Shown: positions 9,120 to 18,059, numbered from the stretch's first letter. The stretch is DNA of 64,000 nucleotides from Prevotellaceae bacterium UBA2448 (GCA_002342585.1 DDQG01000042.1:1-64000), one strand, 5' to 3'. Notes: a model not told the origin generated them from the sequence alone. Numbers and translations are program-made.

Positions 9120-11248
9120 TGATAACCGACCCCACCTGGATATTCTTTATCGTAGTGTGCATCATCTTTACCGCACCTATGATATTCAGCAAGTTGCACA
9201 TTCCGCATCTTGTTGGAATGATATTGGCAGGTGTGCTCGTCGGCGAACATGGTCTCAACCTGCTACAGCGCGACTCCTCGTTCGAAATCTTCGGCAAAGT
9301 AGGTATCTACTTCATCATGTTTCTTGCAGGATTGGAGATGAACATGCAGAACCTGAAGCAGAACCGCATGCGAGGAATTGTCTTTGGAGCTCTCACCACG
9401 GTTATTCCGTTTCTCTTCGGACTTTACTCCGGACTCCACCTGCTTCATTACAGCACGGCAGCCTCACTCCTTTTGGCATGTATCTTTGCTTCCCATACCC
9501 TTGTGAGCTATTCAATCGTGGGGCGCTACGGAGTGACTAACGACCCTTCGGTCACAGTTTCTATCCTTGCTACGATGATAGCCCTCCTCTCAGCCCTTCT
9601 TTTCCTTGCCGGTATGTCGGAAGTGTTGAAAGGCGAAGAAGCAGGATTTAAGTTCTGGATGCTCTTCGTATTTCGCATAGCAGTTTTCCTTGCTATAATG
9701 TTCTTCGTCTTTCCGCGCATCATACGATGGTTCTTCCGCAAATTCTCCGACCCTATAATGCTCTTCACCTTCACCCTTGCCGTTGTATTCCTTGCAGCAG
9801 CAATGGCAGCCGAATTATGCGGACTTGAGGGCATCTTCGGAGCATTCCTTTCCGGATTGGTGCTCAACCGATTCATACCAAGCACATCACCATTGATGAA
9901 CCGTCTGGAATTCGTAGCTGGAGCCATCTTCATTCCTTACTTCCTTATCGGAGTAGGCATGCTGGTCAATGTGCGTCCACTTTTCCACGAAAGCAGTGCC
10001 CTGCTCGTCGTTGTCATCATGGTTGTAGCAGGTACAGTCTCTAAATACCTCTCAGCCCTCATCGCCCGTCATCTGTTCCGTTGGAGCCGTCCTCAGGGAC
10101 TTATGCTCTTCGGACTTACCGAAGCCCATGCAGCAGGAGCTTTGGCAATGGTACTTGTAGGCAGACACCTTATCATTCCAGCTACTGGCGAACCTCTTAT
10201 GAGTGCAGCTGTGCTCGATGGTGTGGTGGTAATGATTCTTATCTCCTGCATCATCAGTGGCATCTTTACCGACCAGGCAGCCAAAGGTATAAAACTCGGC
10301 ATCGGACAGCGAGTAGTCACTCAGCGTCGCGACTCTACAGCCCTCGACGACGAGAAAATACTCATCCCGATAAACAGCATATCCAATGTACGACAGATAA
10401 TGAGTGTGGCATTCATGATGCGCAACCGCCAACTCAATCGCGGACTTATCTGTCTGAATATGATAAACGACTCTAACCTGACCGAACAGGCACGCCAGCA
10501 CTCGCAGGAATGTCTTGATATGGCTACCCAGCTGGCAGCAGCAGCCGATGTGCCAGTACAGACAAGAACCCGTCTTGCCGTTAACTTCGTGATGGCAACC
10601 ATCCATTCCTTCTACGAGAACGATGCCAGTGAAATCCTCATCGGACTTCATCGTCGCATGCACCCTTCCGACAGTTTCTTCGGACAATTTGCAAGCGGAC
10701 TCATCGATGGAATCGCCCGTCAGATATCCATTGCCAACATCATCATTCCGGCAAACACACTGCGGAAGATTATAGTAGCAGTGCCACCGAAAGCACAGTA
10801 CGAACGCGGTTACTACCGCTGGGTAAACCGTGTAGCCCGCATAGCTGAAGACCTTGGTTGTGTAATCGAATTTTATACTACGGAAGAGACGGCTCAGACA
10901 CTTATTCCATATATGAAAGAGCGCCACAACACCGTTCGTGCCGAGTATGAGCACATGGAACAGTGGTCGGAACTGCCGTCTCTGCGCCATGAAGTAGCCG
11001 CCGACCACCTCTTCATAGTCATTGCCTCGCGTCGTGGCAGCATGTCGTGGAATAAAGACTTCAACAAACTACAGCAGTGGCTCAGTCAGGACTTCTCCCA
11101 CACATCTCTGCTTGTCATCTATCCCGATCAGCAGGCAGAGAGTGAAGAGAGTTTCCTTTCTCCTAATCGCAGCAATCAGAGTACAGGCGACACCACCAAC
11201 CAGCGCATCAGCAACTGGCTTTCTCATTGGATACTGAAAGCAACCTGA
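9119..11248 (+). CDS. CPA2-type cation:proton antiporter with C-terminal soluble domain
   Basis: 709 residues. Residues 1-385 form a Na+/H+ exchanger domain of about 12 membrane segments, starting IFFIVVCIIFTAPMIF and including the conserved segment GLEGIFGAFLSGLVLNRFI. Residues about 400-709 are soluble, begin with a universal-stress-protein-like segment (DEKILIPINSISNVRQIM) and are probably cytoplasmic and regulatory. It exchanges monovalent cations for protons across the inner membrane; the ion is not determined by sequence. A TAATG overlap with the TPR gene suggests translational coupling. Confidence 0.88.
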   Translation: MITDPTWIFFIVVCIIFTAPMIFSKLHIPHLVGMILAGVLVGEHGLNLLQRDSSFEIFGKVGIYFIMFLAGLEMNMQNLKQNRMRGIVFGALTTVIPFLFGLYSGLHLLHYSTAASLLLACIFASHTLVSYSIVGRYGVTNDPSVTVSILATMIALLSALLFLAGMSEVLKGEEAGFKFWMLFVFRIAVFLAIMFFVFPRIIRWFFRKFSDPIMLFTFTLAVVFLAAAMAAELCGLEGIFGAFLSGLVLNRFIPSTSPLMNRLEFVAGAIFIPYFLIGVGMLVNVRPLFHESSALLVVVIMVVAGTVSKYLSALIARHLFRWSRPQGLMLFGLTEAHAAGALAMVLVGRHLIIPATGEPLMSAAVLDGVVVMILISCIISGIFTDQAAKGIKLGIGQRVVTQRRDSTALDDEKILIPINSISNVRQIMSVAFMMRNRQLNRGLICLNMINDSNLTEQARQHSQECLDMATQLAAAADVPVQTRTRLAVNFVMATIHSFYENDASEILIGLHRRMHPSDSFFGQFASGLIDGIARQISIANIIIPANTLRKIIVAVPPKAQYERGYYRWVNRVARIAEDLGCVIEFYTTEETAQTLIPYMKERHNTVRAEYEHMEQWSELPSLRHEVAADHLFIVIASRRGSMSWNKDFNKLQQWLSQDFSHTSLLVIYPDQQAESEESFLSPNRSNQSTGDTTNQRISNWLSHWILKAT

Positions 11249-11256
11249 CAACAGAT

Positions 11257-12015
11257 ATGATACAACTCACAAATATAACAAAATCGTTCGACGACCTCCA
11301 GGTTCTCAAGGGCATAGACCTCAGTGTAGAAGAGGGTGAGGTAGTCAGCATTGTAGGTCCCTCGGGAGCAGGCAAGACGACTCTCCTGCACATCATGGGC
11401 ACACTCGACCGTCCTACATCGGGCACAGTCAGCATAGCAGGCACCGACGTAAATCGTCTCAGTTCAAACCAGCTGAGTCATTTCCGCAGCCGCTACATAG
11501 GATTCGTTTTTCAGTTCCACCAACTCCTGCCCGAATTCACGGCACTTGAAAACATCATGATACCAGGCATGATAGCACTTGGCCAGCATGGGGTGAAGGA
11601 ATTTCCGCATAAGGAATTACCCTTCCACAACAGTGCCACACTGCGTCAGCGCGCTCTCGACCTACTCGACACGATGAACCTCACAGACCGTGCCGACCAC
11701 AAGCCCAACCAACTCTCTGGTGGTGAACGCCAGCGTATTGCCGTAGCCCGCTCCCTGGTGAACAATCCGTCAGTGATACTTGCCGACGAACCCTCTGGTT
11801 CGCTCGACACACAGAACAAAGTAGAACTGCACCAACTCTTCTTCGACCTGCGCAACCAGTTTGGTTATACCTTCGCAATCGTCACCCACGACGAAACCCT
11901 TGCAGCTATGACCGACCGCACTATCCGACTCATCGACGGACAGATAGACCATGCAGAAGAAGCAGGCACGATACCAGGAATAGACCCTTTACCGCAGACA
12001 GACATAACAGAGTAA
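11257..12015 (+). CDS. ABC transporter ATP-binding protein, LolD/MacB-type
   Basis: 252 residues from ATG 11257. An upstream in-frame start at 11227 would overlap the antiporter gene. Walker A is GPSGAGKT (34-41), the Q-loop is Gln86, the signature LSGGE is at 153-157, Walker B VILADEP at 173-179 and the H-loop His at 211. It resembles LolD, which with LolC/E releases lipoproteins from the inner membrane, but no permease gene is adjacent. Residues about 105-128 are an insertion between the Q-loop and the signature, and a 25-residue polar tail follows the H-loop region, making it longer than usual LolD (about 220-230). Confidence 0.85.
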   Translation: MIQLTNITKSFDDLQVLKGIDLSVEEGEVVSIVGPSGAGKTTLLHIMGTLDRPTSGTVSIAGTDVNRLSSNQLSHFRSRYIGFVFQFHQLLPEFTALENIMIPGMIALGQHGVKEFPHKELPFHNSATLRQRALDLLDTMNLTDRADHKPNQLSGGERQRIAVARSLVNNPSVILADEPSGSLDTQNKVELHQLFFDLRNQFGYTFAIVTHDETLAAMTDRTIRLIDGQIDHAEEAGTIPGIDPLPQTDITE

Positions 12016-12028
12016 ACAACATACACTC

Positions 12029-12736
12029 ATGGAAGTAAAACCACAACTTGGCAAACGCAACACCTTGCGTGTAGCCCGTATCCTACCTCACGGAGCCTAT
12101 CTCGATGGCGGTCAGGTAGGCGACATCCTATTGCCCACAAAATATCTGCCAGACGGAGTCAAAATCGGTGATTCCATCGAAGTATTTCTCTATCTCGACC
12201 ACGAGGAACGCCTCATAGCAACTACAGAGCATCCTCTTGTGGAGGTGGGCGGCTTTGCCTTCCTTGAGTGCAAATGGGTGAACCAGTACGGCGCCTATCT
12301 CGACTGGGGACTTACCAAAGACCTCTTCTGTCCGTTCCGCGAACAGGCAGTACCCATGCAGCCGGGCAAGCGCTATCAGATATACTGTTACATCGACAAT
12401 CTGACCTATCGCATTGTGTGTACATCGCGCATTCAGCGACTGCTCAAGAATCAGCAGGCGAACAAACAGGAGCAGGAGAAATACATCACCCCCGACGGCG
12501 AAGTGCGGTACAACCAGCTCACTTCGCGTCCGCTTCTTATCGATGACTTCGCTCCCCGCCTCTTGCAATGGATGCAGGAACACGACGGCAAATGCCACTT
12601 GCACGACCACAGTCCTTCGGACGAAATCTACAACACCTTTGGCGTGAGCAAACGCACCTTCAAACAAGCCGTAGGCAACCTCTACAAGAACGGGCAGATA
12701 GAAATCCTACCCGAAGGGTTAAAGGTTAAAGGTTAA
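12029..12736 (+). CDS. CvfB-like S1 RNA-binding protein
   Basis: 235 residues. Two S1-like beta-barrel segments (ARILPHGAYLDGG near the start; FLECKWVNQYGAYLDWGL near 80-100) are followed by a C-terminal winged-helix (SDEIYNTFGVSKRTFKQAVGNLYKNGQI), the layout of the CvfB/YitL family, which binds RNA. From memory relatives are about 280 residues, so this is a shorter form lacking part of the middle. The last residues (GLKVKG) and the TAA stop are encoded by the GGTTAAA heptamer array. Last gene of the dut operon. Confidence 0.82.
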   Translation: MEVKPQLGKRNTLRVARILPHGAYLDGGQVGDILLPTKYLPDGVKIGDSIEVFLYLDHEERLIATTEHPLVEVGGFAFLECKWVNQYGAYLDWGLTKDLFCPFREQAVPMQPGKRYQIYCYIDNLTYRIVCTSRIQRLLKNQQANKQEQEKYITPDGEVRYNQLTSRPLLIDDFAPRLLQWMQEHDGKCHLHDHSPSDEIYNTFGVSKRTFKQAVGNLYKNGQIEILPEGLKVKG

Positions 12737-12786
12737 GGGTTAAAGGTTAAGGATTAAAGGTTAAGGGTTAAAGGTTAGTGGTTAGA
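12717..12786 (+). repeat. ten-unit GGTTARR heptamer tandem array
   Basis: Ten consecutive 7-bp units in exact register, mostly GGTTAAA or GGTTAAG, with GATTAAA, GGTTAGT and GGTTAGA variants. The array begins inside the S1-protein gene and supplies its final codons and stop. Because 7 is not a multiple of 3 and each unit holds TAA or TAG on the plus strand and TAA on the minus strand, it puts a stop in all six frames. Confidence 0.9.
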
Positions 12787-12844
12787 GAGAATGGCGTAAA
12801 AATCGACTGTCATTTGTCACAATTGTCACAATGCATGATTTTTT

Positions 12845-12880
12845 GCGCTTACGCTAGAGAAATTTCTCTTGTGTGCACAC
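12845..12880. repeat. cluster of short perfect palindromes
   Basis: GCG-CTTA-CGC (12845-12854), the 14-bp palindrome AGAGAAATTTCTCT (12856-12869) and the 10-bp palindrome GTGTGCACAC (12871-12880) follow one another. They lie between the convergent S1-protein and ATPase genes, so they could form 3'-end structures. No clear T run follows in the minus direction. Confidence 0.6.
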
Positions 12881-12898
12881 CAGTAAAAAACAAAACTA

Positions 12899-14074
12899 TC
12901 AGTAATTAAGTCCGAAGTGCCAAAGCGGAATGATATTGTCGTTTCCGTATTCAATATCATCACGAACTACAAAGGCATCTGATACATTTGAGATCTGTTT
13001 CTTACCTTTCTTTTTTCCACCTACTTCAAACGTGTATTTTCCAATCATAAAGTCAGAAACTCGCGATGAAATGACAGAATTACGCTCACGCATCTGATTA
13101 TAGAAGAATGTCTCACGAAGATTCCCGATATTTGGTTCTCCCTCTGATAGAGCATACATTAAGTTGGGATTGTCCAAATAGATTTTTTCAACTTTACCCA
13201 ACCCTCTCAAACCTCCGGTATCATCACGCAACTGACCTATCATACCTGCTTTCTCTAAATACAGAATATAGTCCGGAACATTATTCTTACTCACACCTAT
13301 TTCGCGAGCAAGATTGTCGGCATTAGGTTTCATCGGAGCCAAACCGGATATTACCATAAGGAGCTGTTTCAGTTTACGGGCAGTAGATGCCTTCATATCT
13401 GCGTATTGCGGTATGTCAGTCTCTATCGTCTGATTTATCACTTGCTGCAGACGAGTGGCAAAACGCCCCTGAAGGGCATAGGGGTAATAACCCTGCTTCA
13501 GATATTCGCGAAAATAAGGAAGCGGATGAAGCAATCCTGGTATCTCTACATTATGATTTAAAATGTCTTCTAATGAAGCAACTGGAGCCTGAATATCATA
13601 AAACAAACGAAGGAATTCTCTGAAAGAAAGTCCCTGCATAGTCTCCATAACAACCCGACGACTCAAATCGACTTCACCTTGCTGAATGTCGAGAACTGAC
13701 GATCCTGTGAATGTTACTTTCAAGGCAGGATGTACATCATATATCTGTTTCAGTTCGCGCGACCAATATTTATATTTATGAATCTCATCAATATACAGAT
13801 GAGTTCCACCATCCTTGACAAAATCATCTGCAAGCTGAACAAGTGAATGGGAAGTAAAATAAGCATTATCAGCCATAACATACAGGTGGAGACCCTCGGA
13901 GCGATGAGATTTTATATACTGCAATACCATAGTGGATTTGCCCACCCCACGAGGACCGACAATACCCGTCAGGCGGCCTTCCCAATCTACTTCATCGTAT
14001 TTATAGCGATAAAACTCTGTTGGAGTCGTCTCCAGCAGTTCCTCCATATAGGAATAAAGCGAATTGTCAATCAT
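12899..14074 (-). CDS. AAA/P-loop ATPase of the DUF4143 type
   Basis: 391 residues. Walker A GPRGVGKST is at 40-48 and Walker B is HLYIDEIHKY at about 92-101. A winged-helix-like segment (ADNLAREIGVSKNNVPDYILYLEKAGMI cut into its parts ADNLAREIGVSK and NNVPDYILYLEKAG) precedes the C-terminal DUF4143 region with DFMIGKYTFEVGG. These proteins are common in Bacteroidetes with no firmly known role. The C-terminus resembles a PD-(D/E)XK-like fold in related families, which is inference. Two palindromic direct repeats overlap its promoter. A second, distinct member lies at 18477-19685. Confidence 0.85.
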   Translation of the reverse strand: MIDNSLYSYMEELLETTPTEFYRYKYDEVDWEGRLTGIVGPRGVGKSTMVLQYIKSHRSEGLHLYVMADNAYFTSHSLVQLADDFVKDGGTHLYIDEIHKYKYWSRELKQIYDVHPALKVTFTGSSVLDIQQGEVDLSRRVVMETMQGLSFREFLRLFYDIQAPVASLEDILNHNVEIPGLLHPLPYFREYLKQGYYPYALQGRFATRLQQVINQTIETDIPQYADMKASTARKLKQLLMVISGLAPMKPNADNLAREIGVSKNNVPDYILYLEKAGMIGQLRDDTGGLRGLGKVEKIYLDNPNLMYALSEGEPNIGNLRETFFYNQMRERNSVISSRVSDFMIGKYTFEVGGKKKGKKQISNVSDAFVVRDDIEYGNDNIIPLWHFGLNY

Positions 14075-14097
14075 AGCATTATAGTTTAGAATCGCCG

Positions 14098-14105
14098 CAA
14101 AGATA
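14098..14105 (-). promoter_or_regulatory. -7 box for the first DUF4143 ATPase
   Basis: The minus strand reads TATCTTTG, matching TAnnTTTG, 24 bp before the ATG. Confidence 0.55.
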
Positions 14106-14160
14106 CAAAATCTCCCTCATTGAGGGAAATGTTTTAAACAAAATCTCCCTCATTAAGGGA
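14105..14160 (-). promoter_or_regulatory. paired palindromic operator-like direct repeats
   Basis: Two 23-bp direct repeats (14105-14127 and 14138-14160) differ at one base and start exactly 33 bp apart. Each contains TCCCTCATTGAGGGA (14113-14127, a perfect palindrome around a central T) or TCCCTCATTAAGGGA (14146-14160). The first copy sits in the promoter spacer next to the -7 box, the usual place for a repressor site. Confidence 0.7.
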
Positions 14161-14244
14161 TTTTTTTATTCTATTTTAAATAAAACACCACCCGAATAGG
14201 TTGTCAACAAACTATAATCATAAGCATTTTGCTGAGGAAAGCAC

Positions 14245-14278
14245 AAAAAAGCTTCCACACATCGCTGCGCAGAAGCTT
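14245..14278 (-). terminator. Rho-independent terminator for the 18.0-14.4 kb minus-strand unit
   Basis: As minus-strand RNA this is a 13-bp stem (AAGCUUC then UGCGCA against UGUGUG then GAAGCUU) capped by the GNRA tetraloop GCGA and followed by six or more U. Three pairs are G-U, which are C-A or A-C mismatches if read as plus-strand RNA, so the structure belongs to the minus strand. Confidence 0.8.
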
Positions 14279-14386
14279 AAAGAATTCATTATTTTCACCC
14301 TTGTATCTCACGACACATTGGTAGGTGAACCTAATTAACTAACTTATCTAGGAAAATTTACTGATTTTCACCAGCATTATCTTGAA

Positions 14387-14417
14387 GCGAGGGGAAAGCA
14401 CAGGACTCACCCCTCGC
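14387..14417 (-). other. hairpin just after the 55-residue ORF
   Basis: An 8-bp stem GCGAGGGG/CCCCTCGC with a 15-nt loop begins 7 bp past the stop of the small ORF. There is no U run, so it looks like a 3'-end stabilising hairpin rather than a terminator. The rest of 14161-14424 shows no gene. Confidence 0.5.
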
Positions 14418-14424
14418 CGATTAT

Positions 14425-14592
14425 TTACCAGAGATCTTCGTCGTAGTCATCGAAATCTTCGTAGTCGTCTTTACCAGCGATAGTCATTTCGCCGGGTGTA
14501 AAATCACCATGCTTTGGAATTGATTGACAAATTAATTGTACTGCATTGATTTTTACCACTTCTGTGAGTGGAGCTATATATGTCTTTTTCAT
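14425..14592 (-). CDS. small acidic-tailed protein (55 residues), function unknown
   Basis: An open frame of 55 codons starts MKKTYIAPLTEVVKI, has one Cys, and ends in an acidic-aromatic tail (KDDYEDFDDYDEDLW). AAAGGAAA, a possible ribosome site, lies about 10 bp before the ATG. It starts 32 bp after the stop of the 1144-residue secreted protein and is followed by a hairpin and a strong terminator on the same strand, so it is probably the last gene of that transcript. I recall similar MKKxYxxP short proteins as common unannotated ORFs in Prevotella, but no function. It has no signal peptide or membrane segment. Confidence 0.6.
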   Translation of the reverse strand: MKKTYIAPLTEVVKINAVQLICQSIPKHGDFTPGEMTIAGKDDYEDFDDYDEDLW

Positions 14593-14624
14593 TGTTATGT
14601 TTCCTTTCTTAGTTTTAAGATTAA

Positions 14625-17600
14625 TTACTTCTGAAGACGCTTTTCGCCCTTCTGGTTGATTACAATACCCTTGTAGTTCTTGTCTACTCGTACACCAGCT
14701 GTGTTGTAGAGAATCTCCTCTTCTTCAGCCTCAGTTACTTCTGGAGCCTCAACACCTGTAGCAGTGCCATCGAATGGGAGGTACATAGCCTTAACTTCAG
14801 ATGTAAAGGCATCAGCACTTAGATATGCCTTACCTACAGGAACTGTTGTTAAAGTTGTCAATCTGTAGAAACCAGGATCACTATAATCACTTGTTACATA
14901 TGCGAATACATAGTTCTCTGCTGTTACACTGCCTCCATTTGATGCAACAAGATAGTTTGTTGTAGGAGGAGTACCCGATTCTGCAACTGGAATAGTAACT
15001 GTACCACCACCAGTACACTTGATTACAAGACCTGTATTAGCAGGAACAGCTGTAGTCTGTTCAGTAAGAGTGATATAATCATTATGTTCCTTATCTGCTA
15101 CTATATATGCATTACCACCAGAGATCTTTTCAAGATCAAGAGCATAAGGAGAAGAGAATGTTGCCCAACCAGCTTCAGAAACATTTACAGAAGCAGTTTT
15201 CAGAGAAATTCTCCATTTGCCATTGTTGTTGACACCCTTATTAGCATATACTGCAGATCCAGCTGCTGTTGCATCTGTACCAAAGTACCCTTTTGCTCCA
15301 TGGATGCTATATGCTCCATCACCCTCAAATTTAACTGTTACAACATAAGCATCGCCTTTGGTTTCTGTTGTTGACAATGTCCAATTGTCACTACCAGTCT
15401 TAGATATGTATTTATTGTCGGAATTTGAAATCACATAACCTCCGTCAACTGCAGTGAAGTAAACAGATCCATTATTAACTGTTACTGATCCCTCAGTAAC
15501 TGTAAGAGAAACATCGGCAGCAGTGTTGGTGAGAACGTATTCGTCATTTTCAGCAGGTGCGTTCTGAGCCTGGTTATTGTAGTTATTAGTAGCTGTGTTA
15601 AAGGCATCAACCAAAGCCTGTGCGCTTGCAGCAGTATAAGAACTTGTTACTTCGGCATCTACTGCATCCTTTGCATCCTCGTATGCGGCATACAATTCGT
15701 TATTCGTTGTCTCATTGTATTGGAATGCTTTTGTTCCTACATCTGTTATTTTTGTCAATTTTGAAGTGGCTTTTGCTGTCGCTAATGCGTTATAAGCACT
15801 CTTGGCACCAGTGAAGGCAGCACGGGCATTGTCAAGCGCTGTTGTTGCAGCAGGATAATCAGAAGAAGGATCTGCATTAATAGCATTAACCAATGCTGTA
15901 CGCTCCGAACCTGTAACATTAACATACTGTGCATCATCGCGTACGGTGATAGCACTCGCTTTAGCTACGTTATATGCCAAAATACCAACTACATCATCAT
16001 TGTCTGCCTGAACGGTAGGCTTACAGAAACCTACCCACTGATACTGTGCTGTAGCACTTCCATTGACAGAAATATTTACAGTAGCTTCTTCAGTCAAAGT
16101 AAATTTCACAAAGCGCCACTGCCATCCACGACCTGTACCACCATTAGCAAATGTGCCATCGCCAAAGTTTGTAGCACCACTTGTATCAATACCCTTACCA
16201 AGATCTCCGTTAGGAAAGTCGTTTACAGTACCAAGAGTTTCCACACCTTTTTTTACTGTCAAAGTAAGAACTGCACTATCGCTTGATTTACGTCCTGCAA
16301 CCTTGAACACATAGCTGCCAGCAGGCAATAAGAGGTCTTGAGAATAGCTACAAGACCAAGAAGTATCTCCCCAACCTGCATTCTGCTCGCTATATTTACT
16401 TTCTGCCTTACCATCCCAGTGTTGTCCACTTCTGTCAGTAGCATTTGTTTTAGTCCATTCACCAAGATCAACAGCATAAGGATATGTGGCTGTTACATAA
16501 TCGTATTCTGCAACCATCAAATCCTGAGTGCTTGCCAATACAGAAGCCGAAGTAGAAGAAGAAGTTGCTGCATAGCCATCCGCTGTTGCATTATCTATTC
16601 CAAGAGCTTTTGCCTTTGCGATTTCTCTTACAAGAGCATCATAGTTTGTCTTTGCAGCAGTAAAAGCAGACTTTGCATTGTTCAAAGCTTCTGTTGCAGT
16701 TTCATAACCAGAAATTGTTGTAGGTTCTGTTTTGTTTATTTCCGTAATAAGATTTGTTTTTTCTGTACCTGTAACATAAGCATATAGGACATTATCGCGT
16801 GCTGCAATTGCTGCATCGTGTGCATCGTTCCATGCTTTACGTGCTGCTGCTAATGGATCTCCTACATATGACAAAGTAAAACCATCGGCTTTCATCCATG
16901 AACTTGAGGTCATTCCTATTTCGACATCACCATCTGATGCAAGGTCATATGTTACAGATCCAGCAACAAAAGTTGATTTGTTTTGAGCTGTAATTGGTGA
17001 TGTTGTTTCTCCCATATACAATGAAGCTGTGTTATTCGCATCAGAAGCATATTTAGCAGACAAGATATATCGTCCAGCAGGAAGGTTAGCCAAAGTCTGT
17101 TTTACAGAATATGTAGTAGCAGAATTATTCCACAGATTTATATAGTAAAAACCATCCTCTGTATTATTTGTAATAAGATAAGTATTTTCTGTTGCTGAAT
17201 ATATCTTTCCATCAGTGACAGAAGGAGCAGTCCAACCACTTGCTGCTACTGCATAATTACCACCTACGGGATTTGCACCACCTACGCCCTCAAAACTTGG
17301 ATTGCTTATATAATCAGTCATATCTACTGGATTGGAAGAATCTGCATGTGCTATTTTGTATTCAATAACAGCATCGTGCAAAGTCTTAGCTGCAGAACGA
17401 TAATCATCATCAGTTGAAGAGCCACTGTCATAAACTGCCTGTGCATCTGTAGTTGAAATACTCAATGCAGAAGCTTCTGAAATAACGTCAGCTAGAAGCT
17501 GTTTTGCACCAGTTGTTTCCAATGTAAATCCATGATTCTGTGCGAAATTAGTAGAAATCATACCTATACGAACAGTTGATTCATCATATAGTGTGAATTC

Positions 17601-18059
17601 TGCTGTCTCAGATCCCCAAGAGCCCCAGTTTCCAGTTGTTATACCGGGAGAAAAATAAGTATGATGAGGAGTAATAACAACAGTCTTGATGATGCCGCGA
17701 TTTTCATTGGTACTATATTGACCAGTCAACTTATACTTACCGGCAGGAAGTGTAATATTTTGGAATAATGTCCAACGCTTTACACCTTGATTTGTAGCCC
17801 AACATTCAAAATAATTACCACCACCATTGTGATTTGTAGTACCATTTGTGTGTAAATACCAATCTTTGGGATGTTGCGTATTACCTGTTCTACCTGATGT
17901 ATAAACAGGCCAAAGCTCTCCATTTGTCGTACTGTTAGCTGCAATACTCTTTAAATCTGCATTGGTGATGTAAGTTGATGTTACATCTGTCCATTGTGCA
18001 CTCGCATTACTCCACCCAAGCAATAGGGCACAGAATGCCAAAAGTAGTTTTCGTTTCAT
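14625..18059 (-). CDS. large secreted multi-domain surface protein with C-terminal sorting-type tail
   Basis: 1144 residues. The signal peptide is residues 1-22 (ends SNASA). Two jelly-roll-like modules follow (about 25-180 and 245-400, sharing phrases such as FTLYDESTVRIGM and LASDGDVEIGM), with a third at about 520-680. Helical FIVAR-like linkers with many Ala and repeated AATEAL/AFTAAKTNYDAL phrases lie near 190-235, 405-490 and 690-780. The end (YNTAGVRVDKNYKGIVINQK) matches the tail seen on other secreted proteins in the window. It is probably exported to the cell surface, and carbohydrate or host adhesion is a guess. Low-complexity Thr/Ser/Ala composition is typical of this class. Confidence 0.8.
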   Translation of the reverse strand: MKRKLLLAFCALLLGWSNASAQWTDVTSTYITNADLKSIAANSTTNGELWPVYTSGRTGNTQHPKDWYLHTNGTTNHNGGGNYFECWATNQGVKRWTLFQNITLPAGKYKLTGQYSTNENRGIIKTVVITPHHTYFSPGITTGNWGSWGSETAEFTLYDESTVRIGMISTNFAQNHGFTLETTGAKQLLADVISEASALSISTTDAQAVYDSGSSTDDDYRSAAKTLHDAVIEYKIAHADSSNPVDMTDYISNPSFEGVGGANPVGGNYAVAASGWTAPSVTDGKIYSATENTYLITNNTEDGFYYINLWNNSATTYSVKQTLANLPAGRYILSAKYASDANNTASLYMGETTSPITAQNKSTFVAGSVTYDLASDGDVEIGMTSSSWMKADGFTLSYVGDPLAAARKAWNDAHDAAIAARDNVLYAYVTGTEKTNLITEINKTEPTTISGYETATEALNNAKSAFTAAKTNYDALVREIAKAKALGIDNATADGYAATSSSTSASVLASTQDLMVAEYDYVTATYPYAVDLGEWTKTNATDRSGQHWDGKAESKYSEQNAGWGDTSWSCSYSQDLLLPAGSYVFKVAGRKSSDSAVLTLTVKKGVETLGTVNDFPNGDLGKGIDTSGATNFGDGTFANGGTGRGWQWRFVKFTLTEEATVNISVNGSATAQYQWVGFCKPTVQADNDDVVGILAYNVAKASAITVRDDAQYVNVTGSERTALVNAINADPSSDYPAATTALDNARAAFTGAKSAYNALATAKATSKLTKITDVGTKAFQYNETTNNELYAAYEDAKDAVDAEVTSSYTAASAQALVDAFNTATNNYNNQAQNAPAENDEYVLTNTAADVSLTVTEGSVTVNNGSVYFTAVDGGYVISNSDNKYISKTGSDNWTLSTTETKGDAYVVTVKFEGDGAYSIHGAKGYFGTDATAAGSAVYANKGVNNNGKWRISLKTASVNVSEAGWATFSSPYALDLEKISGGNAYIVADKEHNDYITLTEQTTAVPANTGLVIKCTGGGTVTIPVAESGTPPTTNYLVASNGGSVTAENYVFAYVTSDYSDPGFYRLTTLTTVPVGKAYLSADAFTSEVKAMYLPFDGTATGVEAPEVTEAEEEEILYNTAGVRVDKNYKGIVINQKGEKRLQK

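Noticed and set aside
10052..11008. 318-codon minus-strand frame
   Set aside because: Entirely antisense to the antiporter gene, which has clear family motifs. The Cys/His-rich composition is typical of a shadow frame.
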